NCBI GenBank assembly: GCA_013368445.1
Contig: JAACJO010000001.1
Coordinates: 3,410,001-3,474,000, forward strand
Length of the DNA stretch: 64,000 nt
DNA from: Leucocoprinus leucothites
Taxonomy: Eukaryota > Basidiomycota > Agaricomycetes > Agaricales > Agaricaceae
Direction of reading: 5' to 3'
A model generated the notes under the pieces. That model was not told the DNA's origin and did not search any database. It saw nothing but the letters and a program-made list of their open reading frames with translations. Shown piece by piece: positions 1 to 11,284 of the stretch; within the stretch, counting starts at the first letter, position 1, and each line of letters begins with the position of its first letter. The translations under genes were made by a program, and so were the position numbers.

Positions 1-1720
1 GAACAGGGTCCCGCCGGGAACCGTCACAGCAGATTCAGAAGCAATTGTGACGGAGCCTAGTATTACAACAATACCACAACAAAGCTGTTCATCGGAATCA
101 CAACAGTCTCTACCACAAACCACATCGTCGTCGGACAGCTTGACTGCGCACCAGGACATCGATATGCTTTCACCCACGACGCCCACCCCAGGGTCATTGC
201 ATTTTTCTTCTGCCGCTGGATCGGCAACAGCCAAACCTCCAGCTACACCTACACAATCCGACATCCAGCCGCGCTCTCGACCTAGCTCAACCTCCTATCA
301 TCCTTCATCTCTCTCACAATCACAAACATCACAATCACGAGGTGTACCACTCTCACCCGTTCTCACCCACTCACCCTCTCTCGCTTCTTCACGTGCGGCA
401 CCACCCTCACCTGCAGCTAGTCGTCGAACATCGACGATCTCTGCTCGCTCTTCGAAATCGAATACGAGTGATAGTTTTAGCCCCAGTCATTCGAGGAGGC
501 AGAGTAAGAGGAGTAGCACTGGGTTTGGTGGGATTAGTTTGGGGTTGACTTCTGTTTCTGGAGGGACGGGAACAGGATCGTCGAAGAGACAGTCGACGTT
601 GAGTGCGTTGAGTACTGGTAGTGGAAGTGGGGTGCTTGCGCCGCAGAGTGAGGGGGATGAGGATACGACGGGACCTGTGAATGCTACGACGCCTACGATT
701 GCCACATCTCCGTCCAACACTGCTAGTACCGCTCCAAATACTGCAACAATCGTTGTCACACCTACATCGGCTTCTACCCCTAACAAGCCAACCGCCACAA
801 AACCCCGCAATCGTCGTCGTTCTAATAAAATTAAAATCCACATCCGAGATTTCGCATTCACAAAATCTGATGACAAGTATCGAGGGTTGGGTTCAGATGT
901 ACCTAAACCGAACCGCTTCGCTCGTTTGAACAAGAAACTCGGAGGGTCAAAGAAAGTTCGACCGTCATCTAGACGATGGAGTACTGCATCTGAATCTACA
1001 ACTGGTGTGGCGAGTGGTGATGACGCCAACGCGAAATCCAAAGACCGTCGTCGTCGATCTCGCGCTGATGATGACGATGAGGAAGAAGATGAAGACGATG
1101 ACGATGATGATGACGACGACGAAGACGATGATGGATGGTTCAAGCGAGGAATGGGACGGTTCAGCTGGAGTTTTGGGTTATCGAATTTGAGGAAGCAGGT
1201 TCAGCAGGAGGAGGAAGAACGACAGCGGAAAGAACGTGAAGCAGAAGCGGCAGCCGCTGCTGCTGCTGCGTCTGCTAACAACAAATTCTACCCCTCCCGA
1301 GACGAAATGGATTACAACTTTAGCACAACCGAAGATAACCAGAGCAGTGGACGAAGCTCTGAAGTGTACTACGACGCCGAAGACAGCGGCATAACAGACC
1401 CTCACGACAACGACATTGCCACAGATGAACCATTTTACGAAGGTGCCGAGCAAGAAGGTGCCGAACAAGATGAAGAAGAGGAAGAGGAAGAGGAATTGTT
1501 CCCCGGACAATATCGTGCGATGTTTGCATTCGAGCCGGAAGGAACGGCAGAGATGAGGTTGATTGAAGATCAGCTTGTGCGTGTGGTTGGAAGAGGTGGA
1601 GGTGTTGGATGGGCCGTTGTAGTTGTACCTGAGGGTGCGGAGGGTGGTGTGGAGGTTGCACCTGGTGTTAGACATGCGCTTGTGCCTGAGAGTTATTTGG
1701 AGGTTGTTGAGTTGGATTAG
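1..1720 (+). CDS. SH3-domain protein with long disordered N-terminus, 5' partial
   Basis: The reading frame is open from the left edge of the window to the TAG at 1718-1720 and has no convincing start, so the 5' end lies outside. The encoded protein (over 570 residues) begins with a long Ser/Thr/Pro-rich, probably disordered part. A conserved block follows at about 826-950 (RDFAF, DDKYRGLG, RLNKKLGG), then a polyacidic run (about 1060-1135), a charged Ala-rich stretch (about 1200-1275), and a C-terminal SH3 domain (about 1507-1710). SH3 hallmarks are the YRAMFAFEPEG start, the GVGW core and the ALVPESYLEVV end. Fungal SH3 adaptors of the Nbp2/Skb5 kind link kinases and phosphatases; assigning this protein to such a role is inference. 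The RDFAF block recurs in the minus-strand gene at 2678-3502 and the SH3 part recurs at 4195-4350. Confidence 0.8.
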   Translation, partial: NRVPPGTVTADSEAIVTEPSITTIPQQSCSSESQQSLPQTTSSSDSLTAHQDIDMLSPTTPTPGSLHFSSAAGSATAKPPATPTQSDIQPRSRPSSTSYHPSSLSQSQTSQSRGVPLSPVLTHSPSLASSRAAPPSPAASRRTSTISARSSKSNTSDSFSPSHSRRQSKRSSTGFGGISLGLTSVSGGTGTGSSKRQSTLSALSTGSGSGVLAPQSEGDEDTTGPVNATTPTIATSPSNTASTAPNTATIVVTPTSASTPNKPTATKPRNRRRSNKIKIHIRDFAFTKSDDKYRGLGSDVPKPNRFARLNKKLGGSKKVRPSSRRWSTASESTTGVASGDDANAKSKDRRRRSRADDDDEEEDEDDDDDDDDDEDDDGWFKRGMGRFSWSFGLSNLRKQVQQEEEERQRKEREAEAAAAAAAASANNKFYPSRDEMDYNFSTTEDNQSSGRSSEVYYDAEDSGITDPHDNDIATDEPFYEGAEQEGAEQDEEEEEEEELFPGQYRAMFAFEPEGTAEMRLIEDQLVRVVGRGGGVGWAVVVVPEGAEGGVEVAPGVRHALVPESYLEVVELD

Positions 1721-2677
1721 AATTTCGTTCTGTTCCTTTTCTTTTGGTTCTTGATCAATGGGGTTGTGGACTGGGGTTGCGGTTGTTGGAATTTGGTTGA
1801 TGAATGAACTTTTTTTTGTTTCCTTTTTTTTTTTGTGAAATAATTCTCTTTCTTCGGGCGTGTTCATAGTTCTCTTGTTGTAAAAGGGGTTCATATTTGA
1901 CCGAACGTTGCATTTTGCCCCTCACTATATTCGAAATCTTGACTCTGTTGCTCTTGTATGGGTAGAGGATGTACTCAGGATCACCGTGCGTCATGATTTC
2001 TCTTTGGAATTTCACTTCGTTTTCAATGTAAATGTACATACATGTAGGTAGATGGACAACCGATTTCAATGGTTCCCTCTCGAAACTTCACGACGCATCT
2101 GAAATTGAACCAACAAGGAAAAAATCACAAAAAAGACCGAAAGTAGGAACTCTATGAAAATTGGATATTTGTATACAGATTGCAGACCCAGGCAAGAATA
2201 ACGAATCCGAGGAGTCAAGAAACGGAAGGGATATAAGGACGCTTAAATAAATCGTTAATGAGCCGGATTGATTTAAAGTGGAGCGCATTCCAAACTAGAT
2301 ATGATCTGTTAGCTCGGAGCGGATTGATCAGAAAAGTTCTGTTCTCTCACCTCACTATCAAGCAGACCAATTCTTAAGAAACGACCGCGATTAAATGAAC
2401 AGTTACTGATCATTTCGGTTAGTCTAATGTCAAGCTATTAACGTTGAACATAACTCACCGATACGAATAAATAGCACTGCAATACAAGTTTCTCAACGAA
2501 TGGCTAAAACTAGCTTCCAGCCGAAACCGTCAGATAAAGACAACGAACACAAATACGGCATCTAGGCTCACCATGTGTGTTCATAGCTTCTCTGAACAAT
2601 AAATAAACTCCACAACTCGAACCTTCCTCATCAGGCATAACTCTCCAGATCAAGAACCTTCCCCCTTCACGTTAACC
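1721..2677. other. Intergenic region between two convergent paralogs
   Basis: AT-rich spacer between convergent stop codons. A T-rich stretch lies at about 1808-1835, soon after the first gene. No gene, RNA or repeat is seen. Confidence 0.5.
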
Positions 2678-3502
2678 CTAATTCCTAAACAAGAAGCCCG
2701 GCCGCACTCCACTCCTCGCACCAGCGAAGCCACCCCTACCGACCCCGGTCCCAGTACCAGTACCAGTACCAATCCCGGACCCACCACTAGGCCTAGTAAA
2801 TCCAATATCATCATCATCATCATCATCTTCGTCTGAATCTGAATCATCAAAGAAAGCCCCAAATCGTGGTCCAAAGTGAATTCTCGGTCTATCATCATCT
2901 TCATCGTCGTCGTCTTCTGGGTAATCGCTACTCTCAGCACCGTCATCCAAGATCCCCGTGTTGTTATCGTCGTGAGATAAGGGTTGTGGTTCGATGCGAC
3001 CGGAAGTGGATGATACGGATGGCCGAGCACGTTTTGATCCTCCGAGTTTTTTGTTGAGACGGGGGAATTGACTGGCTTTGGGAGCTGTTGCTCCAAGACC
3101 GATGTATCGATCGTCGGTAGCTGGGAATGCGAAATCGCGGACTTTGGTTTTGAGCTTTAATCGGGTTGAGGAAGCTGTTAGACGTTGGGTACTAGTCTGA
3201 CTTGATGGTTGAATGATTTGAGGGGCAGGACGGGTGGCGGGAGTGGGTGAGGTAGTGCTGGTCTGAGCTGAAGTACTGCTGGGTGGTGGTTTGGACGATA
3301 GTGGGTTTGGAGTAGGTTTGCGGTGAGATCGCGATGGATTTCGACGAGATAGTCCAGAGGGAGCCGAAGCCGAACTCGACGTTGTCGTCGTCGGTGTAGG
3401 ATACGGTCGAGACATTCCAGTAAAGAATGATGGTGAGTCGTCTGTCGATGCGGTATGTCTCCTGAGGAGGTGGTCGAAGAAAGAAGACAAGCGCATTCCC
3501 AT
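2678..3502 (-). CDS. Truncated paralog of the neighbouring SH3-domain protein, SH3 domain absent
   Basis: A single open frame of 274 residues starts at a true ATG (3502-3500). It carries a Ser/Thr/Pro-rich N-terminus and then the same block as the gene at 1-1720: VRDFAF, DDRYIGLG, PRLNKKLGGSK and RPS. Acidic Asp/Glu runs and a Gly/Thr repeat tail follow, and the frame stops at FLFRN without an SH3 domain. The shared block shows the two genes are paralogs in inverted orientation. A decayed SH3-coding piece lies on the same strand at 4195-4350, upstream of this start, so the two halves are in the wrong order for one gene. It may be a functional short protein or a decaying copy. The open frame favours coding, but the missing domain and the rearranged surroundings make function uncertain. 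Confidence 0.55.
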   Translation of the reverse strand: MGMRLSSFFDHLLRRHTASTDDSPSFFTGMSRPYPTPTTTTSSSASAPSGLSRRNPSRSHRKPTPNPLSSKPPPSSTSAQTSTTSPTPATRPAPQIIQPSSQTSTQRLTASSTRLKLKTKVRDFAFPATDDRYIGLGATAPKASQFPRLNKKLGGSKRARPSVSSTSGRIEPQPLSHDDNNTGILDDGAESSDYPEDDDDEDDDRPRIHFGPRFGAFFDDSDSDEDDDDDDDIGFTRPSGGSGIGTGTGTGTGVGRGGFAGARSGVRPGFLFRN

Positions 3503-4190
3503 AGCACTGCCTCTCCGGCGCTCTCTTGCCCCTTTCTAACACACAGGTCACTGGATTTGGACGAATACGGAAAGAGGGATAGAAGAACAGCTATTGATGG
3601 GCTTTATCGGGTAGGATAATAGCAGAGTGTTTTTGGAGGGGAGGTGAAAGAGGTTCTCGATACGTGGATTATTAAGAAGAAGTTGTAGGTGGCAAGAATC
3701 GGAAAGACGGGCGCCGCATTGAAACAACGTGGACAAGGAGAAGGTGCTAAGTATATTGATCAATAGTGATGCGAGCGCTAGACATTAGCGCCCGTTTTAT
3801 CGTCAACACAGGAGCGGCGCCATGACCAAACGTGGCATATTCAGCCGAAACACGGAGGCTACTAGTTGCTTCATTGTCCACGAGGAGAAACAGTGTCATT
3901 GAGGAGATGCTGTCAATAGGTGAGTCAGCGGTCATGTTTGTGGGCCAGAGTTCTAGCAAGCCACAAATTGAACGCCGTTGACACTAGCCTACATTTTCGG
4001 AGTTAACTAGATCCTGCATGTATTCACTCGTGAGTCAGGATAAATTGAGTAAATACTAAGTGTGACCACCGCGTCGATTTAAATAAATAGCTAGCCAAAA
4101 TATTGACATGCATAAAACCCAGTGCATCAGAGGGCATCCCTATTTTGCTACAATCTCCACAGAGAGACGCGTATCTCAAAGAGAACAAGT
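3503..4190. other. Spacer upstream of the truncated paralog
   Basis: No credible gene or RNA was recognised. It would hold the promoter of the minus-strand gene starting at 3502. Confidence 0.4.
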
Positions 4191-4194
4191 TAAG

Positions 4195-4350
4195 AACCCC
4201 CAAATAACTCTCAGGCACAAACGCATATCTAATCCCAGGTGCAACTTCCACACCACTTTCCCCGCCTTCAGGCAAGACAAACACAGGCCACCCAACACCT
4301 CCACCTCATCCAACGACACGCAAAACCCCATCTCCAACCAACCTCATCTC
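4195..4350 (-). pseudogene. Decayed SH3-domain exon fragment
   Basis: On the minus strand this stretch translates in the order of the SH3 C-terminus of the gene at 1-1720: EMRL, LRVVG, a stop, GGGVGWPV, PEGGESGVEVAPG, FVPESYLGV. The stop is a TGA at 4308-4306 where the intact gene has a Gly codon. Homology to the SH3 gene is clear at protein level and partly at DNA level. The 3' end of FunK1 copy A follows within about 40 bases on the same strand. This is a relic of a duplicated SH3 gene, separated from its N-terminal half. Confidence 0.75.
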
Positions 4351-4386
4351 CGCTACCGAACGCATACACCACACGGCGCTGTGACC

Positions 4387-7059
4387 TCAAGCGAGGGGAT
4401 GATCAATTTCAGAAGCCTTCCGCTTTCTCAACACCATCGGGTGCGGTGTTCTAGGTGCCCCTTGTTCGTCTTCCTCGCTGGTCCGTTCGATGTAGTCGGC
4501 ATCATCATTAACCTTCAAAGTACCACGCCGCTCTGCCCTATTCAACTCGGGGTTTTGAGGAAGAGGCAAGAACTTGATGCCTTGAGCCGCTACAGCGAGT
4601 TTGATGACTCGACGAAAACAAGACCAGATGTCATTGTAAAGTACGTGGTACTCCGCTTGCGTAGGGTCTCCATCCCTTAAATAGGAATCAAGTATCGCTG
4701 CGTGAAGTTCTTGGAATTCGGCTGCGAAGGCGTCCGTGAGATTGGGGTGGAAAGCATCTGAATATGATTTGTTTCCCGGGGATTGAAAAAGTTTCCGGCG
4801 TTCTGGAGCAGGGCAGTGGAGGTTGGTGTAAATTAAATGACACAAGTCATTCGCCTGCTTGTAGTCGATTCGCCCGAGTAAGAACCATAGGAGGACCCAC
4901 TTCATTGATTCCAGATCGTGTTGATGCACGAATTTCGGTGTTTGAAAGGAGCCAGGCACTACACCGGGTGTGGGTGCATTGCCTTTGCCTCGGCGCGGAG
5001 GGCGCGGTATGTGAAGCTTCTCTCCGGAATGAATTTCGATAGGCATGAAAAAGGGCGTCCCCTAAATGATGCAATTGTGAAGCTCGGTAATTCCTTTCAT
5101 CAAATATCATACCGTTTTGGGATCTGAGCTGGCCTCAGTATCGTTCGATTCTTTTGCGTATTCAAAGGTCACTTAACAATGCACGGTACTTTCCCTCCTT
5201 GCCTGGGATCGGTACTAAGATGATATTACCTGTGCTGACGTCTCGATGCAGCCATCCAGCAAGGAACATGAGAACCAGGGCTGAAGAGGTATAAGCATCG
5301 AACGTTAACCGGGTGAGGAGACTGGCCTACCAAGTACAGTCTCCTGGATCGCATTAAACGCAGTTGGAAGATCTTCAGCTTTATGTAGAGGAATACCAAC
5401 ATCTCGATAAACCACCCGGTACTGCCTTTTGGTGGTTTACTTCCGATTGGGGTCCACAGCCCTTGCCGGCACTTGACCTGAATGACTGATGGGAGATCGT
5501 TTCGCTTGGATCGAACGTTGGTCTAACCGGCTTGGAGTGGACCGCGGTGGTAGGCTGGAGGATCCTGACTGAGGAAAAAAGATGCCGGGGTCATGCTTGG
5601 CGGCCCTCGAACGTGGTTTAGATGTATTCCCCCACCCATCACAAATGATTTCCATGAATGGGAGGCTGCGCGGAACATTGGATAGGGCCTTGTCAATCAG
5701 ACCTTTCAAGTCTGGATCAGCCCAGGTGTAATCCTTTGGCTTTATCTGCTTTAGACGATTCAAGATGAGATCTTGGATCTCCCGCTCAGTTCGTGACCCG
5801 TCATCAAGCCAGACTTCCTTGAGTGCCACCTCTGCATTGCTCACTGGCACAGCTTTATCAGATACCTCATCGACTTCCTCAGCCTTCCAAACGCGTGTCT
5901 TCCTCCCAGCAATGCAGGCAACGCGTGGGTTAAATATTGATTCGATCGTCCTGTAGTATTTCGGCGGGTCTGATGGCAGCTTCCCTGGGACTTCGTAGAT
6001 GAAATGAGACATATTCTGATGTCTGATGCGGTGTATGGTGGGATCGAAACCGATCTCTTGCTCAGTAGCGAAGAGAAAGGAAAGGAGAATTTTGACAAAG
6101 GTCTTGTGGTCCTATGATATAGCATTAGTATGCAAATGGTGAGCAAGGGAGTCACAAAAACCTTTGTAAAGTTGAAATCATTGGATTTCACGGAATGAGA
6201 ACGTGAAAAATACCAGATCGCCATTTTTTCATCCTCTATAGTGATCTATACTGTGTTAAATTTGTTACCAGTGTCAGATGTAGAAGGACATACCCCATAC
6301 ATCCACATACGACATGGATCATCATTCATCAGATGATTTGCTGCACTCACAATCTTCAAGCGGTTCCGAGAAGCTATATGAGACTGGATATGCATAATTT
6401 ATGGTGTGCAGGACTCACATCTCGAACTTTCGACTTAGCAGACGGCTTGAATTCTGCGACGACAGCTGTTTCCCAAGAGTCGATTATACCGGGTGGAGAA
6501 GTGTAGTCCCTCTTGGATATACAGGCGTCAACTTGAAATCCGCTCCCAAATAACTCTGCCCTTACAACCGCATTTGGGCAGTCAGTGTAGCAAAATTTGC
6601 TGACACGCGGTTTATCATGAACATCGCGGCACTGCTGGCTGCCTAGTGCTCGAATGGTGGGGGTAAGACGCCTGAAATTGGCCATTTCAGTAGTTTGGAA
6701 TTCGGAAGGTGACTGTTTCAAGTCCCGCAGATCGTCCTCCATCAGATTGAGTGCGCTCTGAACAGAGGTGTCGTGGGGTTCAAAGGGAGCATAACTTTGG
6801 ATAAAGTCCTCGACTGAGCATAACAGTAGCTCCGGGGCCATCTGGTCCGCAATTTCTGTGCGAATCTCGTGTTGGAGGACAGCACCAAGATCACCTTTGC
6901 TGATGCGTGATGTCTGACTGTTCCTTATGTCGTCATATCACATAACTCCGAATGTGATCAACGCACTCACTTGACGCTAGCGATGTTCCATAGCTGAGTC
7001 GGCTTTGGTAGAGTGCTCAGTGGATGGGAACCATGCGATCTTTCAACACATTTATTCAT
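4387..7059 (-). pseudogene. FunK1 fungal-type protein kinase, copy A (nonsense codon plus frameshift)
   Basis: The exon model by comparison with copies C, D and G is 7059-6971, 6917-6419, 6383-6294, 6245-6162, 6111-5331, 5280-5113 and 5061-4387. All FunK1 landmarks are present: N-terminal block (LLLCSVEDF), DDPCRMWMYG, WYFSRSHSVKS, GRKTRVWKA, catalytic loop HRDVSTGNI, GTPFFMP activation segment, DLESMKWVLLW, and a basic C-terminal tail (RKRKASE). Two lesions interrupt the frame: a TAA at 5439-5437 just before the RQYRVVYRDVG segment, and one extra T (an extra A on the plus strand, within 5164-5166) that shifts the frame inside the LSDLE motif (the DFG equivalent). The second intron is only about 35 bases in this model. 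It is the most divergent full-length copy and the only one on this strand. It is probably a non-functional kinase; a truncated N-terminal protein cannot be excluded. Confidence 0.8.
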
Positions 7060-7881
7060 TATTGAGTGCTTAAGCAAAAGAGAGGGCAACATACGCTTGA
7101 CCTTGAGAAGGTTCTATCATTGAAGCACCAGTGAAACAGTCAAAAGCCGTAAGTATGGGCTTCAATCTAGCTGTCCCTAGAGGATGGCTGGACGAGAGAG
7201 CAAACAGAGAGGCTTATCTCACATGAGTGACTGGTAGGCAAGGGAGGGGATTTCTAATTTTTCTATCTCAAAGTCCGGGGCTTTTGAGGAAGAGCGCGAT
7301 CACAAATGTTGCATCATGTTCACAGTGCGTCATCGCAACTTCAACGTCATCAACCGTCAAGTTATTCCTACTCATGTGTCTCGAACAGAGGCTCAGTGAA
7401 CATATAGCTATGGAGAAGGTTGAGCCTTTTACAAACAACGCATATATTCTTGGAAAAGTTTGAACATTATTTAGAGTGTTTTTTCACTTGGTTCCTCTGA
7501 GAGGGATGAGGCCAAGACCGAAGACATCTCAACGTTCAACACCCGCTGTTCCCTGCTCATCGTCATCAGCTGATCGAGGGGAAGGCCAATATTTTTCGGC
7601 GCATATAGCCAGTATTTGGTTACCTTGGGATGGTAGCTTCAAACAGCTCGACACGGTCTACGGACGAGCGCACGTCAACCATCACCGGTTTACATCTACA
7701 CTATCATCCAACTCTGACAGTGATAGCGATGTGGGCAGGAAATCCACAACCACATGCATTGTATGTCCATACTAAGCGCGGGCTGAAGCGCTGATTTGAA
7801 ATCAATCCAACCGCTAATCCCCCGTATTTGATAAGATAAATATTACCAGGACAGTACACAGCATCCTCACCATCATCGGTA
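7060..7881. other. Divergent intergenic region between FunK1 copy A and TCF25
   Basis: Short open frames here show no recognisable domain. The stretch should hold the promoters of the minus-strand kinase (start at 7059) and of TCF25 (start at 7882). No repeat or RNA gene was recognised. Confidence 0.4.
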
Positions 7882-10764
7882 ATGCCTCCCCGTCTCAACA
7901 AACGCCAGCAGCGCGAACTTGAAGAGCTCGAAGCCCTGGGAGGGCCTTCAAAAAGCACAGGGTCGGAATCCACTGATGACGAAACCCCTACTGTGAAAAA
8001 TAAAGGGGTATTTGCCGCCGTTTCCGTACGTCAACACTCGTGCTACTTCTCCTAGCTTATCTCCTTGGCAGCTGTTCGCCCCTGAAGACGATGAAAATGA
8101 AGGTTCTGACAGCGCAGGGCCTTCAAAGAGGTCCAAGAAGTCTAAGAAGAAGAAAAAGAAGCCGGTTGGGGCTAAACCGCAGAACGACAGTGAAGTGAAG
8201 ACTCCCTTCTCGGAACCGACCCCTCAGCCAGAACCAGAGTCTCAGACTATTCCGAAAGCTGAACAGACGGAATCCTTGACGGCCAGTGAGAGGAAAGCTT
8301 TGAAGAAGGCGAAACAAAAGGAGAAAAAGGCGAAAGGTGACGATCTAGACAAAGCTCTAGCTGAACTCGCGATTCAGTACGTAACCTTGAGGTTCAATCC
8401 CTTGTACACCACTCATGATGATGAACCAGACTTCCACCTCAACAAACTTTCGCTCAAACGACAGTCAAGGGTCAATCACTAGCAGATCTTCTTGGAGTCT
8501 CTTTGCAACATCTCGACGCAGAAGCGGAACTACGCAAGTTCTTTGGATCCCGTGTCGTACAAGCCACAAAGACCAAAACGTCATCTCCCACCAGACGCAA
8601 CGCTGGCGCACTCAAATCCAACCTTACACGACCGCAGCCTACGTGGTGGTCCGCGAGCCAGAGGGAAGGTCTCTCCATCCGACCACTCGCTCCAACAGAA
8701 GTTGAGGAGAAGTGTAAACGACGATCTTGGGATGTGGCGAATGAGAAGTGGTGGACTGTGGAATACAGTAAGAAGTATAAGAGTATGACCAAGGCGTTCA
8801 TGCAAACAGTTCTATCCGGGGGTGAGTCGTTGGATTATCGATCCTATGCATTGCTGATGATCTGCTACCAGATCCGCAGGGATTCTACGAGCTCTTACGA
8901 AAGTTACCATGGCATGCGGATACTTTGCTTCAGCTTTCAGAGGTCTACCGACATCGAGAAGGTGCGCTTTTAGGGTCGCCTTTGGTCACAGCGTACCCGT
9001 TCGCTCAATTTCAGAGAAGAGCACTCACAGGCGGTTGATTTCATCGATCGTGCGCTCTTCACATATGAACGTTCTTTCATCGGTGCATTCAACTTCACAA
9101 GTGGTCTGAACCGCCTCGATTTCGATCGTGTCGAAAATCGACCATTTTTCCTCGCACTTCATCGCCAAGTCGTGTAAGCACTTTCTACATTCCCCGCTGG
9201 GAGTACTCATCGTCCGTCATCCTGACTTTTTTGTTCAAATCAGGGACCTGCAGAGACGAGGATGTATACGGACTGCATTCGAATTCGCTCGACTGCTTTA
9301 CGCCCTCGAACCTTGGACGGATCCTCATGGCTCGTTGCTCCACCTCGACCAATTAGCCATTAAAGCGAACATGTCGCAATGGCTCGTTGACCTCTATCAT
9401 GTCTTCACTAACCGAGAAAATGCGAATAAGGATAGTCGTCTTGATGCTAGTCTCCTTCCGGGTTGGAGATACAGTTACGCTCTGGCCCTCCATATCCTTG
9501 AAAAGTCTGACGACCATACGACGAGTACAGCTGCGTTGACGAATGCCGTAAACGACTTTCCTTCGATGGTCCCCCTTCTCGCCGATAAACTTGAGATTAA
9601 CCTCCCAGCATCTGTGCGAGGACATCCAGAGTGTAAAATCGAACTGGATGCAAGATCAATGTCGAAATTTGATGGCATACTTCACCTCCTCTCCCATCTC
9701 TATGCTCAACGCTCGTTCCCTGTTTGGAAAGACCACACAACGTGGTTCTCGGAAACCGTCACAGCGACATTCACTTCTCTTCCTACACCAACGACGTCAC
9801 TCTCTTCTACACCTCGAAGAAAAGCTTTCTTTACCCTCGTGAATTCATCAGAAGACATCCAATGGTCATTCTATCGACACGTTTTTGTCTTGGAAGCCAA
9901 TTTCCGGAGGCTGTTGGCGTTTATTCCACCAGAGGTGTTGAAAGAGAAAACACTGTCATGTGATCCTTTACCGCCGAAACATGCGGTGACGGCGTATGAT
10001 GAGAGGTTTTTCGAAGGTGTGGAGGATTTGTTTGCGTATAGGCCTAGGACGAGGAGGGAGAGGGAGTTGGATAGGAGGAGGTTGGCGCAGATGATACCTG
10101 ATGCTGGATTTAGACAGCAACTTGAGGTGAGTGTGAATATTTTGATCTTGTCTCGATTACGAGTATCGATGGATCTCACTCTTTCTTTTTAGGGATTTTT
10201 TGAAGCGCAAGGTCTTGAACAGAGGTTCCCGGGAGGAATTGTCCAGTTTGCTCAAGCGATGGCACAGCTTCCGCCGCAGGAGTTGGAGGACTTGATGTTG
10301 AATGGTATGCTCGCTCAGGATGGCGGTATTGGTGGTGCGGCGGTGCGGTTGACCCGGGGTTCTTTGGTGTTGGTATGATGCCAGGTCAGATGCCGGGAGA
10401 AGATATGTTGGAGGGGATGGGTGAGGGATTAGAGCCGGAGCTGCCTCTTGGTGGTGATGATGCGATTGGAGCGAGGGTTAGAGAGGCGGAGGAGGAAAAT
10501 AGGGCGAACCGGGAGGATGGGGATGATGGTGAGGGTGATGAGGAGGATGAGGAGGACGAGGATGAAGAGGAAATCGCGGTGAGTTTTGATGTCCTGAGTG
10601 TTGAGGTGTTATTTTGTTGCTCATGGTATTGTTCTTAGCCTATGCCGAGGATGATTAGGAATCTCTTGGGAAGGCTTTGGGGAAGGGCTAGGCCAGCGGA
10701 GGAGGAGAGTTCTTCTGAAGATGAGGATGATGAGAATCCGGCGGATTTGAATACTGTTGATTAG
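7882..10764 (+). CDS. TCF25: TCF25/Rqc1 family ribosome quality-control protein
   Basis: Nine exons give 800 residues: 7882-8025, 8072-8376, 8430-8821, 8872-8961, 9017-9173, 9244-10126, 10193-10304, 10385-10578 and 10639-10764. All phases close. The N-terminus (MPPRLNKRQQRELEELE) and the Lys-rich segment at about residues 60-85 are typical of the family. The TCF25 domain follows (about 160-640), with SLQHLDAEAELRKFFG, WWTVEYSKKYK, the LLRKLPWHADTLLQLSEVYRH helices, IRTAFEFARLLYALEP and DPHGSLLHLDQLAIK. The tail is strongly acidic. Yeast Rqc1 belongs to the ribosome-associated quality-control complex that clears stalled nascent chains; human TCF25 is the homologue. The apparent frame break near 10344 is removed by an 80-base intron (10305-10384). 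It is single copy here and flanked by FunK1 remnants A and B. Confidence 0.9.
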
Positions 10765-11284
10765 TCGATTGTACTGAGGGGTTCTCGACGGTTTCTGGTA
10801 GGATAATACCGTACCGTGTTTTAATTCCAAGGATGGGTCGCTATTGATTTTCGTGTGGCTTTTGGCCTGAAAGGTTTTGAAATTCTACTGGTTTCTGGAG
10901 CTGATAGCTGACTTGACAATGGCAGCATGCGCGACCTAAGGCAATTGACTTCGGCACATGACAAGGTTGTTGCTTGTATTTCTGATAACCATTGGTAGGC
11001 TCGACCAGTCTCGAGGGATGCAGACATAGACATCAGGCTGTATCTCCGTGTTGAATTTGCCGGTGCGCGTCAATATCCTAGGTTCTTGATGGAATCAGAG
11101 GCTACATGAGCGCTCATGGCCATCTGCTTCAGCTGTCTTTGATCCCATTCGCAAACTAATTGCACGTCTTTTTGGCATCGCTGACACAGAGCGCATAGAT
11201 GGAGAAAACAGATATCTTAGGGCGACTTGCGTGACTCGGCCCTTTCATCGAATGCCGGCGTGTCAAAACAGGTGAGCTTGTGGC
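10765..11284. other. Spacer between TCF25 and FunK1 remnant B
   Basis: It contains the TCF25 3' UTR. No homology to the other FunK1 5' exons could be recognised, so remnant B lacks its N-terminal part. No other feature is seen. Confidence 0.4.

Noticed and set aside
487..1894. Long minus-strand open frames opposite the SH3 gene
   Set aside because: They are shadows of the repetitive acidic and Ser-rich coding sequence (poly-Ser opposite poly-Asp) and carry no domain.
6360..6420. Lost acceptor site before the small exon of copy A
   Set aside because: The AG expected from the other copies is GG, but an AG 18 bases upstream (before 6383) keeps the frame and adds six residues, so no lesion needs to be assumed.
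10330..10390. Apparent frameshift near the end of the TCF25 gene
   Set aside because: An 80-base intron (10305-10384) with GTATGC donor and CCAG acceptor restores the frame in correct phase.
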